Assembly: GCA_020444775.1 (NCBI GenBank)
Contig: JAGRHX010000185.1
Span: 1-5,829 of the forward strand
From: Gammaproteobacteria bacterium
GTDB taxonomy: Bacteria > Pseudomonadota > Gammaproteobacteria > HK1
DNA length: 5,829 nucleotides
Direction: 5' to 3'
The notes beneath the pieces were generated by a model. It ran no database searches. It was not told the origin of the DNA and saw only the letters and a program-made list of their open reading frames with translations. This document shows, in pieces, positions 1 through 5,829 of this stretch (the first letter of the stretch is position 1; each line of letters starts with the position of its first letter). A program made the translations under genes and the position numbers.

Positions 1-843
1 GTGGGCAAGTCCACCTTGCTCAACGGCCTGCTCGAGCAGAAGATCTCGATCACCTCGCGGCGTGCACAGACGACCCGGCATCGCGTGCTCGGCATCAAGA
101 CCAGCGCGCAGGGGCAGCTGATCCTGGTGGACACGCCGGGGATCCACGCGGCCCAAGGCCGTGCCCTGAACCGCTACATGAACCGAGCCGCGGCGGGTGC
201 GCTGGAGAACGTCGACGTCGTGGCCGTGTTGTTCGAGGCCACACGCTTTACCGAGGCCGACGAATTCGTGCTGTCCAGGCTGACCAATGTCTCGGTGCCG
301 GTCGTGGCGATCGTCAACAAGGTCGACCTCGTCAAGGACAAGGCTGCACTGCTACCGTTCCTGCAGCGTTTGAACGAGCAGCGCGAATTCCATGCAGTGT
401 TGCCGGTCTCGGCGCGCAGACGACGCGATCTGGAGCGAGTCGAACGCGTTCTGTTGGAGACCCTGCCGGAAGGCGAGCTGATCTTCCCCGCGGACCAGGT
501 GACCGATCGCAGCGTACGTTTCCTGGCCGGCGAGCTGGTCCGGGAGAAGCTGATGCGACTTCTGGGTCAGGAGGTGCCGCACCGGATCGCGGTCGAGGTC
601 GAACGTTATGTCGAGTCCGAAGGACGGACCGAGATCGACGCGGTGATCTGGGTCGAGCGCGCCAGCCAGAAGCCGATCGTGCTGGGCCGGCAGGGTGCAC
701 GACTGAAACAGATCGGCACCCAGGCACGTCAGGACATCCAACGTCTCATCGGCGGTCCCTGTCATCTTGGCTTGTGGGTCAAGGTCAAGCCCGACTGGAG
801 TGACAATCAGCGGGCACTGACGGCGCTCGGCTACGTGGATTGA
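1..843 (+). CDS. era: GTPase Era, 30S ribosome assembly factor (5' truncated)
   Basis: Era is a GTPase that binds the 3' end of 16S rRNA and helps 30S subunits mature in the cytoplasm. The reading frame is open from base 1. The first codon, GTG, is the Val of the P-loop NVGKST rather than a start, so about 18 N-terminal residues are missing compared with E. coli Era. Visible motifs, in window residue numbers: GKST (2-5, G1), QTTR (23-26, switch I/G2), DTPG (44-47, G3), NKVD (106-109, G4) and SA (137-138, G5). A KH RNA-binding domain fills the C-terminal third, with its GxxG loop GRQG at 229-232. The C-terminus ends in GYVD, close to the E. coli end. The G5 loop is followed by a run of four Arg (139-142), where the family more often has a Gly/Asn-containing turn. 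recO follows on the same strand after a gap of about 155 bases. Function is certain from motif content; only the start is missing. Confidence 0.97.
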   Translation: MGKSTLLNGLLEQKISITSRRAQTTRHRVLGIKTSAQGQLILVDTPGIHAAQGRALNRYMNRAAAGALENVDVVAVLFEATRFTEADEFVLSRLTNVSVPVVAIVNKVDLVKDKAALLPFLQRLNEQREFHAVLPVSARRRRDLERVERVLLETLPEGELIFPADQVTDRSVRFLAGELVREKLMRLLGQEVPHRIAVEVERYVESEGRTEIDAVIWVERASQKPIVLGRQGARLKQIGTQARQDIQRLIGGPCHLGLWVKVKPDWSDNQRALTALGYVD

Positions 844-998
844 GCAGGCGGTCCGGACCTGGCTGGACGCCCGCTTGGAGCCGTGGGGCGGGGCTTTCGT
901 GAGGCCATGTAACGCCGTGGGTGCCTGCATGACTGAGTTGATCCTGGTCCGTTGTGCGGCTGCTCTAGGATGATCCTGTTCAGATCGGGAATGAGACG

Positions 999-1805
999 CT
1001 GAGCCAGAACCGAGTCGATCTAGAGCCGGCGTTCGTGCTGCATCGTCGCCCGTACCGGGAAACGAGCATGCTGGTGGAGGTGTTCACTGAGCAGCACGGC
1101 CGCGTCGGTCTGGTAGCGCGTGGTGCGCGAGGCCCGAAGTCGCGGATGCGAGGCCTGCTCGAACCGTTCAGCCGCGTGTTGATCAGCTGGAGCGGACGTG
1201 GCGATCTGGTGACCCTGACGCGCCTGGAGAATGCCGAGCCCGCGCGGGTGCTGTCGGGGGAGGCGCTGGTCTCGGCGCTCTACCTCAACGAGATCGTGCT
1301 CAAGTTCTGTGAACGTCGGGATCCCCATCCGGAGCTGTATCAGGCCTACGCGGAAACGCTGGCGCGACTGTCCGCGGCGGAACAGATCGAGATCCCGCTG
1401 CGCATCTTCGAAAAGCGTTTGCTGGAAGCCGTTGGCTATGGTCTGGAGCTGCGCGAGACCGCCGACACGCACCAGCCGGTGATTGCCGAACAGCGCTACC
1501 TGTATCGGTTGGACCTGGGCCCGGTGACCGACACGGTGGTTCCAGGCGAATCAGACGGTCCCGAGCTCGGGACAGCGCAGCGCGTGTCCATTTCCGGACA
1601 GAGTCTGCTCGCCTTGCAGCGAGAATCCCTGACCGATCCGACCGTGCTGCGTGAGTGCAAACGTCTGCTGCGCTCCGCCTTGAACGCCCATCTGGGCCAT
1701 CGGACAATCAACGCCAGAAGCTTGTTCAGGTCGTCTCGCACGTCCGCGCCGACTGGCGAGCAGACTTCGGACGAAGCCGACGAGCGACTCCCAGGATCCG
1801 AATGA
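999..1805 (+). CDS. recO: DNA repair protein RecO (recombination mediator), probable CTG start
   Basis: RecO binds single-stranded DNA and, with RecR and RecF, loads RecA onto SSB-coated gaps. The N-terminal OB-fold segment is clear: PAFVLHRRPYRETS, then LVEVFTEQHGRVGLVARGAR. An alpha-helical C-terminal domain follows, with a GYGLEL motif and a late INARSLFR motif where RecO homology normally ends. The first standard start codon is GTG at 1035, but it cuts into the conserved first beta strand. In-frame codons upstream of it read VDLEPAF, which is typical RecO N-terminus. The frame is closed by TAG at 966-968, and no ATG, GTG or TTG lies between that stop and 1035. CTG at 999 gives a protein starting (M)SQNRVDLEPAF, with GGGA at 987-990 eight bases upstream, so I chose it; the product is 268 residues. 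The last 20 or so residues (SAPTGEQTSDEADERLPGSE) form a polar, acidic tail beyond the usual end. The function is secure; the start is inferred. Confidence 0.9.
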   Translation: MSQNRVDLEPAFVLHRRPYRETSMLVEVFTEQHGRVGLVARGARGPKSRMRGLLEPFSRVLISWSGRGDLVTLTRLENAEPARVLSGEALVSALYLNEIVLKFCERRDPHPELYQAYAETLARLSAAEQIEIPLRIFEKRLLEAVGYGLELRETADTHQPVIAEQRYLYRLDLGPVTDTVVPGESDGPELGTAQRVSISGQSLLALQRESLTDPTVLRECKRLLRSALNAHLGHRTINARSLFRSSRTSAPTGEQTSDEADERLPGSE

Positions 1806-1810
1806 GCGAG

Positions 1811-1868
1811 GGCGCATCGATCCAGCGCGCGGAGCCATGCCGGGCTCCGAGCGCCGGATCGATGCGTC
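1811..1868. terminator. Long hairpin between convergent recO and rne, possible bidirectional terminator
   Basis: The arms 1811-1836 and 1843-1868 are inverted repeats. Outer arm GGCGCATCGATCC pairs with GGATCGATGCGTC (13 pairs, one of them G-U). After an A/C mismatch come four pairs, a G/A mismatch, and seven pairs closing on the six-base loop ATGCCG. In all, 24 of 26 positions pair. The stem begins 5 bases after the recO stop and lies 44 bases beyond the rne stop on the other strand, so both transcripts would carry it at their 3' ends. No run of T follows on either strand, so it is not a classical intrinsic terminator. It may instead act as a 3'-end stabiliser or RNase-trimmed end, or support termination with help from Rho. 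The pairing is seen directly; the role is inferred. Confidence 0.6.
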
Positions 1869-1912
1869 GTCCCACCGCACCCATCCGCTACGTTCCCTGC
1901 TCGCAAGACGGT

Positions 1913-4900
1913 CTAGTTTCCATCCCCTCCCTGAGTGAGCGTCCGTTGCGGTGCCGACTCACTCGATGTCTCGGCTGGTCGCGTGCTGGTGTCGCCCGGC
2001 TTGGGATTCACCGAGGCCGGCAGTGGAACACCGGCTGGCCCTGCGTGCCCTGCAGGTCGCGGTTCGACCGAACGGGACATGGGGGCGGTCTGACTCGCCG
2101 GTGGCGCACCAGGCGGGGTGCCTGACGCCAAGGGTGGCGGGAATGCCTGCGAGACTGTCCGTTCCGGACGAGCACCGCCACCGTCGGCATTCGCAGCAGC
2201 AGAGGCTGTCGCCGAACCCGAGACAAGCACGGGACTGCTGACGGGAGCAGGCCCGCTTGGAGTCGGCTCGCTGGGTGTCGACCCGTTGGGGCGTTCGGCA
2301 TTGCTCGACGGCGCCGACCCGTCACCGCGTTCACGCCGATTGTCGCTGCTCGTGTCAGCCGCGGCCTGTCCCGACTTCGCTGCCTGCTCCGACCTGTCCG
2401 CGCCGGACGACTCAGACCGACGTGGTTCGTCGCTCCGGTTGTCTTGATCGGCTGGCGTGGCGGGTGCCGGACGTGCACCGTCAGTGGCACCGGGCGTAGG
2501 CGCGGCCTGAGCTCGAGGTGATGCAGCCTCGGCAGGCTTGCTGGCGGGGCGGCTGTCGCTGGCCGTGTCACGTCCGCCGGCTTGCTGCGCCTCAGAGGTC
2601 GCCGCTGGCCCGGGCTCGCCGGACTCGGCTCGCGGCCGTGCCCTGTCATTGCCCTGAGCCCCGCTCGCGGCACCCGGCTGAGCGTTATCACTCTCGCGCG
2701 GCGCCGCCTGCTCGGCCGTGCCGGTTCCGCTCTCATCGCGATTGCCGGCGTCGCCGCTGGCCTGAGCATCGGCACCACCCCGTCGACCGCGACGACGGCC
2801 GCGTCGGGAACGACCGGAACGTCCGCTGCCCGTCTGGCCCGCGGCCTGCGTCTCGTTCTCGCTACTCGCTGTCGGCGTCGTGCCAGCCGTGGCGGATTCG
2901 CCTTCGGTAGTGACGGTGACCGGGGACTCGTCACGCTGAGCGTTTGGCTTGCGACGTTCCGGGCGCTGGCGGCGCGCTCCGTCGCCAGACCGATCCCGGG
3001 ACTTGTCGGTGCCGCGCGCCGCTCCCTCGGCTCGTGCCGACTCCTGCTCGTCACGCCCTTTGTTGTCGGCGCCGGATTCCTGCCTCGGTTGGCCCTGTCG
3101 CGAATCCTGTCGCGAATCCTGTCGCGATTCGCCGCGCGGCTCGTTGCGCTCGGCGCGAGGACCACGGCGCTCACCACCACGTGTCTCCGACGACGCACTA
3201 CCGGGCGCGCTCTTGCGACCGCTGCCACGTCGTCCTCCCGCACCACTCTGCCCCCCCTGGACATTACCGCTGCCGGTCCGGCTGCGCGGACGCGCGGCAC
3301 GTGGCGATGGGGTTTCCGCCGCTACCGGCTGGGCGGGCACGCCAGTGCCGAACAGGAAGCGAAAGACCTTGGTCACCACGCCTTCTTGAGGCTGCACACG
3401 TGCGGCTTCCGGTTCGCGTGCCGCGGGTGGTGGCGGCGGTGGCGGCATCGCCACCGGCGGCATGATGTCGCGGACCACGGGCTCCGAGGTATGACTACGG
3501 GCCCGGCTTTCCTCGAGGTCGCGGCCCAGGTCTCGCGTGCTCATCAGCTCGTAACTCGGGCTTCGCACGGAATCGTGCTCGGTGTCGTCCTCGCGGATTC
3601 GCTCCACCGAGTAGGCATTCCCGAAGAGGTTCGGATCCGGCACCACCACCACGCGCAGGCCATGCTGGCGCTCCAGCTCGTTGATGGTCTCGCGTTTCTC
3701 GTTGAGCAGATAGATACCGGTATCGATGGGCAGCTTGGCCAGCACGGTGCCGGTGTGGTCCTTCATCGCCTCCTCCTCGATCAGGCGGAGCACCGCCAGG
3801 GCGAGCGAGGAGGGACCACGGATCGAGCCTTCACCATTGCAGGTCGGACATACCCGTAGACTGCTCTCTCCAAGCGACGGGCGCAGACGCTGGCGCGACA
3901 TCTCGAGCAGACCGAAGCGCGAGATACGCCCGACCTGGACGCGTGCTCGATCCTGTTTCAGCGCATCCCGCAGGCGGTTCTCCACCTCGCGCTGATTGCG
4001 CGCCGGCGTCATGTCGATGAAGTCCACGACCACCAGTCCACCGATATCGCGGATGCGGAGCTGGCGTGCTATCTCGTCGGCGGCCTCCAGATTGGTGTTG
4101 AGCGCGGTCTCCTCGATGTCCGCGCCCTTGGTGGCACGCGCTGAGTTGATGTCGATCGAAACCAGGGCCTCGGTATGGTCGATGACCAGGGCTCCCCCGG
4201 ACGGCAGGTCGACGTTGTGGGAAAATGCCGATTCGATCTGGCTCTCGATCTGATAGCGCGAGAACAGCGGCGAGCCCCCCTGGTAGAGCTTCACCTTGTT
4301 CTGGCTCTGCGGCATGACCTGCTGCATGAAGCGCTGCGCGTGCTGATAGACGGCCTCGCTGTCTATCAGGATCTCACCAACGTCCTTGCCAAAGTAATCG
4401 CGAATCGCGCGAATGATGACGTCGTTGTCCTGGTAGATGAGGAATGGCGCGGGTTTCTCCTTCGCCGCGGTCTCGACCGCTTCCCAGAGCTTCAGCAGAT
4501 AATCGAGATCCCACTGCAGCTCTTCGGCCGATTTCCCCACTCCCGCGGTGCGAATGATCAGGCCCATGCCTTCGGGCAATTCCAGCTGGCTGAGCGCTTC
4601 TCGCAGTTCGGTACGATCATCGCCCTCTACACGTCTGGAGATGCCGCCGGCACGTGGATTGTTGGGCATCAGCACCAGGTAGCGGCCGGCGAGGCTGGGG
4701 AAGGTGGTCAGGGCCGCGCCCTTGTTGCCGCGCTCGTCTTTCTCGACCTGGACGATGAGTTCCTGTCCCTCCTTCAAGAGCTCTTTCATCTGTGCCTTGG
4801 TCGCGCCCGGCGATTCGGCATTGAGGTAGTCCAGGGAGATTTCCTTGAACGGCAGAAAACCGTGTCGTTCAGCGCCGTAGTCGACGAATGCCGCTTCCAG

Positions 4901-5056
4901 GCTGGGTTCGACTCGGGTGATCTTGCCTTTATAGATGCTCGCCTTTCGCTGGCTGCGGGCGTGAACTTCGATGTCGAGGTCGCAAAGATATTGGCCGTCG
5001 ACTGTCGCCACCCGGATCTCTTCCGATTGGGTGGCGTTGATTAGCATCCGCTTCAT
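1913..5056 (-). CDS. rne: Ribonuclease E, endoribonuclease and degradosome scaffold
   Basis: RNase E makes the initiating cuts in bulk mRNA decay and processes rRNA and tRNA precursors. The 1047-residue product is close in size to E. coli RNase E (1061). The catalytic half is intact: an S1 domain at about 36-120 ([20 protein letters not shown] at 41-60) and a 5'-monophosphate sensor with G124, V128, R169 and T170 at the same numbers as E. coli. Catalytic metal ligands are D302 and D345 (SIDIN, VVDFIDM), and the zinc-link is CPTC at 403-406. From about residue 500 the protein is low-complexity. It contains seven consecutive Pro (538-544), a hydrophobic/amphipathic segment [11 protein letters not shown] (560-570) placed like the E. 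coli membrane-targeting helix, Arg-rich stretches (about 585-710 and [10 protein letters not shown] at 751-760), and a Pro/Ala/Ser tail. The ATG at 5056 matches the conserved [10 protein letters not shown] start; the frame upstream is closed by a stop five codons before it. The ribosome-binding site is weak (GAG about 11 bases upstream). Partner-binding sites in the tail cannot be assigned with confidence. Confidence 0.97.
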   Translation of the reverse strand: MKRMLINATQSEEIRVATVDGQYLCDLDIEVHARSQRKASIYKGKITRVEPSLEAAFVDYGAERHGFLPFKEISLDYLNAESPGATKAQMKELLKEGQELIVQVEKDERGNKGAALTTFPSLAGRYLVLMPNNPRAGGISRRVEGDDRTELREALSQLELPEGMGLIIRTAGVGKSAEELQWDLDYLLKLWEAVETAAKEKPAPFLIYQDNDVIIRAIRDYFGKDVGEILIDSEAVYQHAQRFMQQVMPQSQNKVKLYQGGSPLFSRYQIESQIESAFSHNVDLPSGGALVIDHTEALVSIDINSARATKGADIEETALNTNLEAADEIARQLRIRDIGGLVVVDFIDMTPARNQREVENRLRDALKQDRARVQVGRISRFGLLEMSRQRLRPSLGESSLRVCPTCNGEGSIRGPSSLALAVLRLIEEEAMKDHTGTVLAKLPIDTGIYLLNEKRETINELERQHGLRVVVVPDPNLFGNAYSVERIREDDTEHDSVRSPSYELMSTRDLGRDLEESRARSHTSEPVVRDIMPPVAMPPPPPPPAAREPEAARVQPQEGVVTKVFRFLFGTGVPAQPVAAETPSPRAARPRSRTGSGNVQGGQSGAGGRRGSGRKSAPGSASSETRGGERRGPRAERNEPRGESRQDSRQDSRQGQPRQESGADNKGRDEQESARAEGAARGTDKSRDRSGDGARRQRPERRKPNAQRDESPVTVTTEGESATAGTTPTASSENETQAAGQTGSGRSGRSRRGRRRGRRGGADAQASGDAGNRDESGTGTAEQAAPRESDNAQPGAASGAQGNDRARPRAESGEPGPAATSEAQQAGGRDTASDSRPASKPAEAASPRAQAAPTPGATDGARPAPATPADQDNRSDEPRRSESSGADRSEQAAKSGQAAADTSSDNRRERGDGSAPSSNAERPNGSTPSEPTPSGPAPVSSPVLVSGSATASAAANADGGGARPERTVSQAFPPPLASGTPPGAPPASQTAPMSRSVEPRPAGHAGPAGVPLPASVNPKPGDTSTRPAETSSESAPQRTLTQGGDGN
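3094..3129. repeat. Three tandem copies of a 12-base unit inside rne
   Basis: The unit CCTGTCGCGAAT occurs at 3094-3105 and 3106-3117, and with one change (final AAT to ATT) at 3118-3129. Read on the rne strand it encodes repeated SRQD/SRQ steps around residues 643-654 in the disordered Arg-rich region. Because the unit is a multiple of three, copy-number change would keep the frame. It looks like slippage within a tolerant low-complexity region. Confidence 0.85.
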
Positions 5057-5642
5057 GTCAAATATCGCTCATGTGTAGACACGAGACCCCCGCCTGGTAG
5101 GCATACGCGAGGCGCGACGGATGGGAGAACCGGTGCTGAATCGTTTCCGCGGGCGCGACTGGGGAACGGTCGCCGGGGTGGCCGGGAGCGGCTCCAAGAG
5201 CACGCGACTGACGGTGGGTGGAATGGACGTCGAACGCGGGGCGTTGGCGTGGCGCGCGAGCGGTGACAGACGTGTGCGAGCATCGGCACAGGACCGTGCC
5301 GGGCACCCATCTCGGTCGATTGCGACCCGCTCGAATATCGTCATCCAGCGCTCGTAGTGCACACGCATCGTCCACCCGGTCAGGGCACGAAGACGCCTGA
5401 CTCGGACCGATGCCGTCGCAGCCGGCTCATCCTGAACGCTCGAGTTGTCCGCTGGCCTTCCGTCCCTGGCGCCGCACCCGCGGCAACGCGGATCGTCACC
5501 GGGCCGATGTTCGACGCCGTTCGATGGCGTTGGCGGCCGCTGTGTGACTGTTCCGCGTGCAGTAGTGCAGTGGCATCGAATCCAAGGTGGCCAGGCGCGC
5601 GCCGCTCGAAGTGGCGCAGGCGTGCCCGACCGCTCGGTGATT

Positions 5643-5689
5643 CCGCCCTCGTGGCAGCCGCACGGTGCTGCCAGGCACTGCCAGGGCGG
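5643..5689. repeat. Nested inverted repeats upstream of rne
   Basis: An outer pair, CCGCCCT (5643-5649) with AGGGCGG (5683-5689), encloses an inner pair, TGGCAGC (5652-5658) with GCTGCCA (5667-5673), around the eight-base loop CGCACGGT. A second CTGCCA at 5678-5683 could take the place of the inner right arm. The fold would be possible in RNA from either strand. Short stems arise easily in such GC-rich DNA, so biological meaning is uncertain. Confidence 0.4.
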
Positions 5690-5726
5690 GGAAGCCGGCA
5701 GGCGAGCTCAGGTCTCGCGCTCGGCG

Positions 5727-5791
5727 GCCGTCGTGCGCCGACGGCGATGCCGTATCGCCACTCCCGGACTGCTTGCCGGGCGTTTCCCGGC
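5727..5791. repeat. Cluster of short, partly competing hairpins
   Basis: Three perfect hairpins with five-base loops follow one another: GCCGTCG/CGACGGC (5727-5733 with 5739-5745), GGCGAT/ATCGCC (5743-5748 with 5754-5759), and GCCGGG/CCCGGC (5775-5780 with 5786-5791). The first two share bases 5743-5745. An alternative pairing, CCCGG (5763-5767) with CCGGG (5776-5780), would disrupt the third. None is followed by a run of T. They could be a structured leader, or chance pairing in GC-rich DNA. Confidence 0.35.
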
Positions 5792-5800
5792 TGTCAGCCT

Positions 5801-5829
5801 GGAGCATCGAGCGCCATCGAGCGCCATCG
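5801..5829. repeat. 10-base tandem repeat running off the right edge
   Basis: GCGCCATCGA is complete at 5811-5820 and recurs for nine of ten bases at 5821-5829, where the window ends. A degenerate copy, GGAGCATCGA, precedes it at 5801-5810. The array may continue outside the window, so its true copy number is unknown. No gene covers it. Confidence 0.65.

Larger units (their letters stand above)
5057..5829. other. 773-base region upstream of rne with no convincing gene; probable rne leader/promoter region
   Basis: Open frames here are short (105 codons or fewer), overlap on both strands, and give Arg/Ser/Pro/Ala-rich products typical of random GC-rich DNA; none resembles a known family. In many gammaproteobacteria rne has a long 5' untranslated leader that RNase E uses to control its own mRNA, and rluC lies divergently upstream. 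I see no RluC sequence before the right edge. On the - strand a GATATT at 5339-5334 could serve as a weak -10 for a leader of about 270 bases, but no good -35 accompanies it. A small hairpin sits in this proposed leader: CGGCAC (5284-5289) pairs with GTGCCG (5296-5301) around six bases. I see no tRNA, rRNA or recognisable riboswitch. The leader role is inferred from position only. Confidence 0.5.

Noticed and set aside
352..930. 192-codon - strand frame over era
   Set aside because: It is complementary to the Era GTPase and KH domains with no domain of its own.
938..971. Possible sigma-70 promoter before recO (TTGATC ... TAGGAT)
   Set aside because: The spacing between the two boxes is 22 bases, too long for a standard promoter.
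929..973. 14-codon frame (ATG at 929 to TGA at 971-973) in the era-recO gap
   Set aside because: Too short, no ribosome-binding site evident, and out of frame with recO.
2008..3300. 430-codon open frame on the - strand, out of frame with rne
   Set aside because: It overlaps the rne tail in another frame; composition is extreme Arg/Pro/Ala with no motif. The rne frame is continuous with a conserved catalytic domain, so this is a shadow.
2582..3859. 425-codon open frame on the + strand, antisense to rne
   Set aside because: It lies opposite the rne tail and catalytic domain, is rich in Arg/Ala/Leu/Ser with no recognisable domain, and is explained by the high GC content of codons on the other strand.
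4175..5044. 289-codon + strand frame opposite the rne catalytic domain
   Set aside because: It is antisense to the most conserved part of rne and lacks a family resemblance; stop-free frames are expected opposite GC-rich conserved genes.
5058..5375. 105-codon - strand frame running up to the rne start
   Set aside because: Several other frames of similar length overlap it on both strands, and it shows no family signature. Only its last five codons are noted as a possible short upstream frame.
5557..5572. Two adjacent copies of GTGCAGT(A/G)
   Set aside because: A single 8-base duplication is too little to support a repeat array or binding site.
5570..5590. GGCATCGAATCCAAGG, reminiscent of a tRNA T-arm
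   Set aside because: No acceptor stem, D-arm or anticodon arm can be built around it on either strand.
5496..5807. 103-codon - strand frame upstream of rne
   Set aside because: Low-complexity composition (Ala, Arg, Ser, Pro), no clear ribosome-binding site, and no family resemblance; it cannot be separated from chance.

Overview
The window is GC-rich DNA from a proteobacterium, most likely a gammaproteobacterium. The evidence is the RNase E, whose N-terminus, 5'-sensor pocket and catalytic residues match the Escherichia coli enzyme almost position for position, together with the era-recO gene order. I cannot fix the genus from sequence alone. Both window edges look like cuts: the left edge falls inside the era P-loop, and the right edge falls inside a short tandem repeat.

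Layout, left to right. (1) Bases 1-843, + strand: the GTPase Era, lacking roughly its first 18 residues. (2) Bases 844-998: a 155-base gap with no gene. (3) recO, + strand, ending at 1805. It encodes the RecO recombination mediator and probably starts at a non-standard CTG at 999. (4) Bases 1806-1912: the junction between convergent genes, holding a long near-perfect hairpin (1811-1868). (5) Bases 1913-5056, - strand: rne, a full-length 1047-residue RNase E with an intact catalytic half and a long, disordered, Arg/Pro/Ala/Ser-rich tail. (6) Bases 5057-5829: 773 bases upstream of rne with no convincing gene. This probably holds the rne leader and promoter region, several short and partly competing hairpins, and a 10-base repeat at the right edge.

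How the parts work together: Era acts in 30S subunit maturation, RNase E in mRNA decay and rRNA/tRNA processing, and RecO in RecFOR loading of RecA. era and recO are a familiar pair, usually following rnc and preceding pdxJ. Here recO is followed by the tail end of rne rather than by pdxJ, which is the main departure from the usual order. The window is essentially housekeeping. I found no mobile element, CRISPR array, defence system, tRNA or rRNA, and no good case for a new biological system. The points most worth checking are the convergent hairpin, the recO start codon, the gene order, and the unassigned region upstream of rne.
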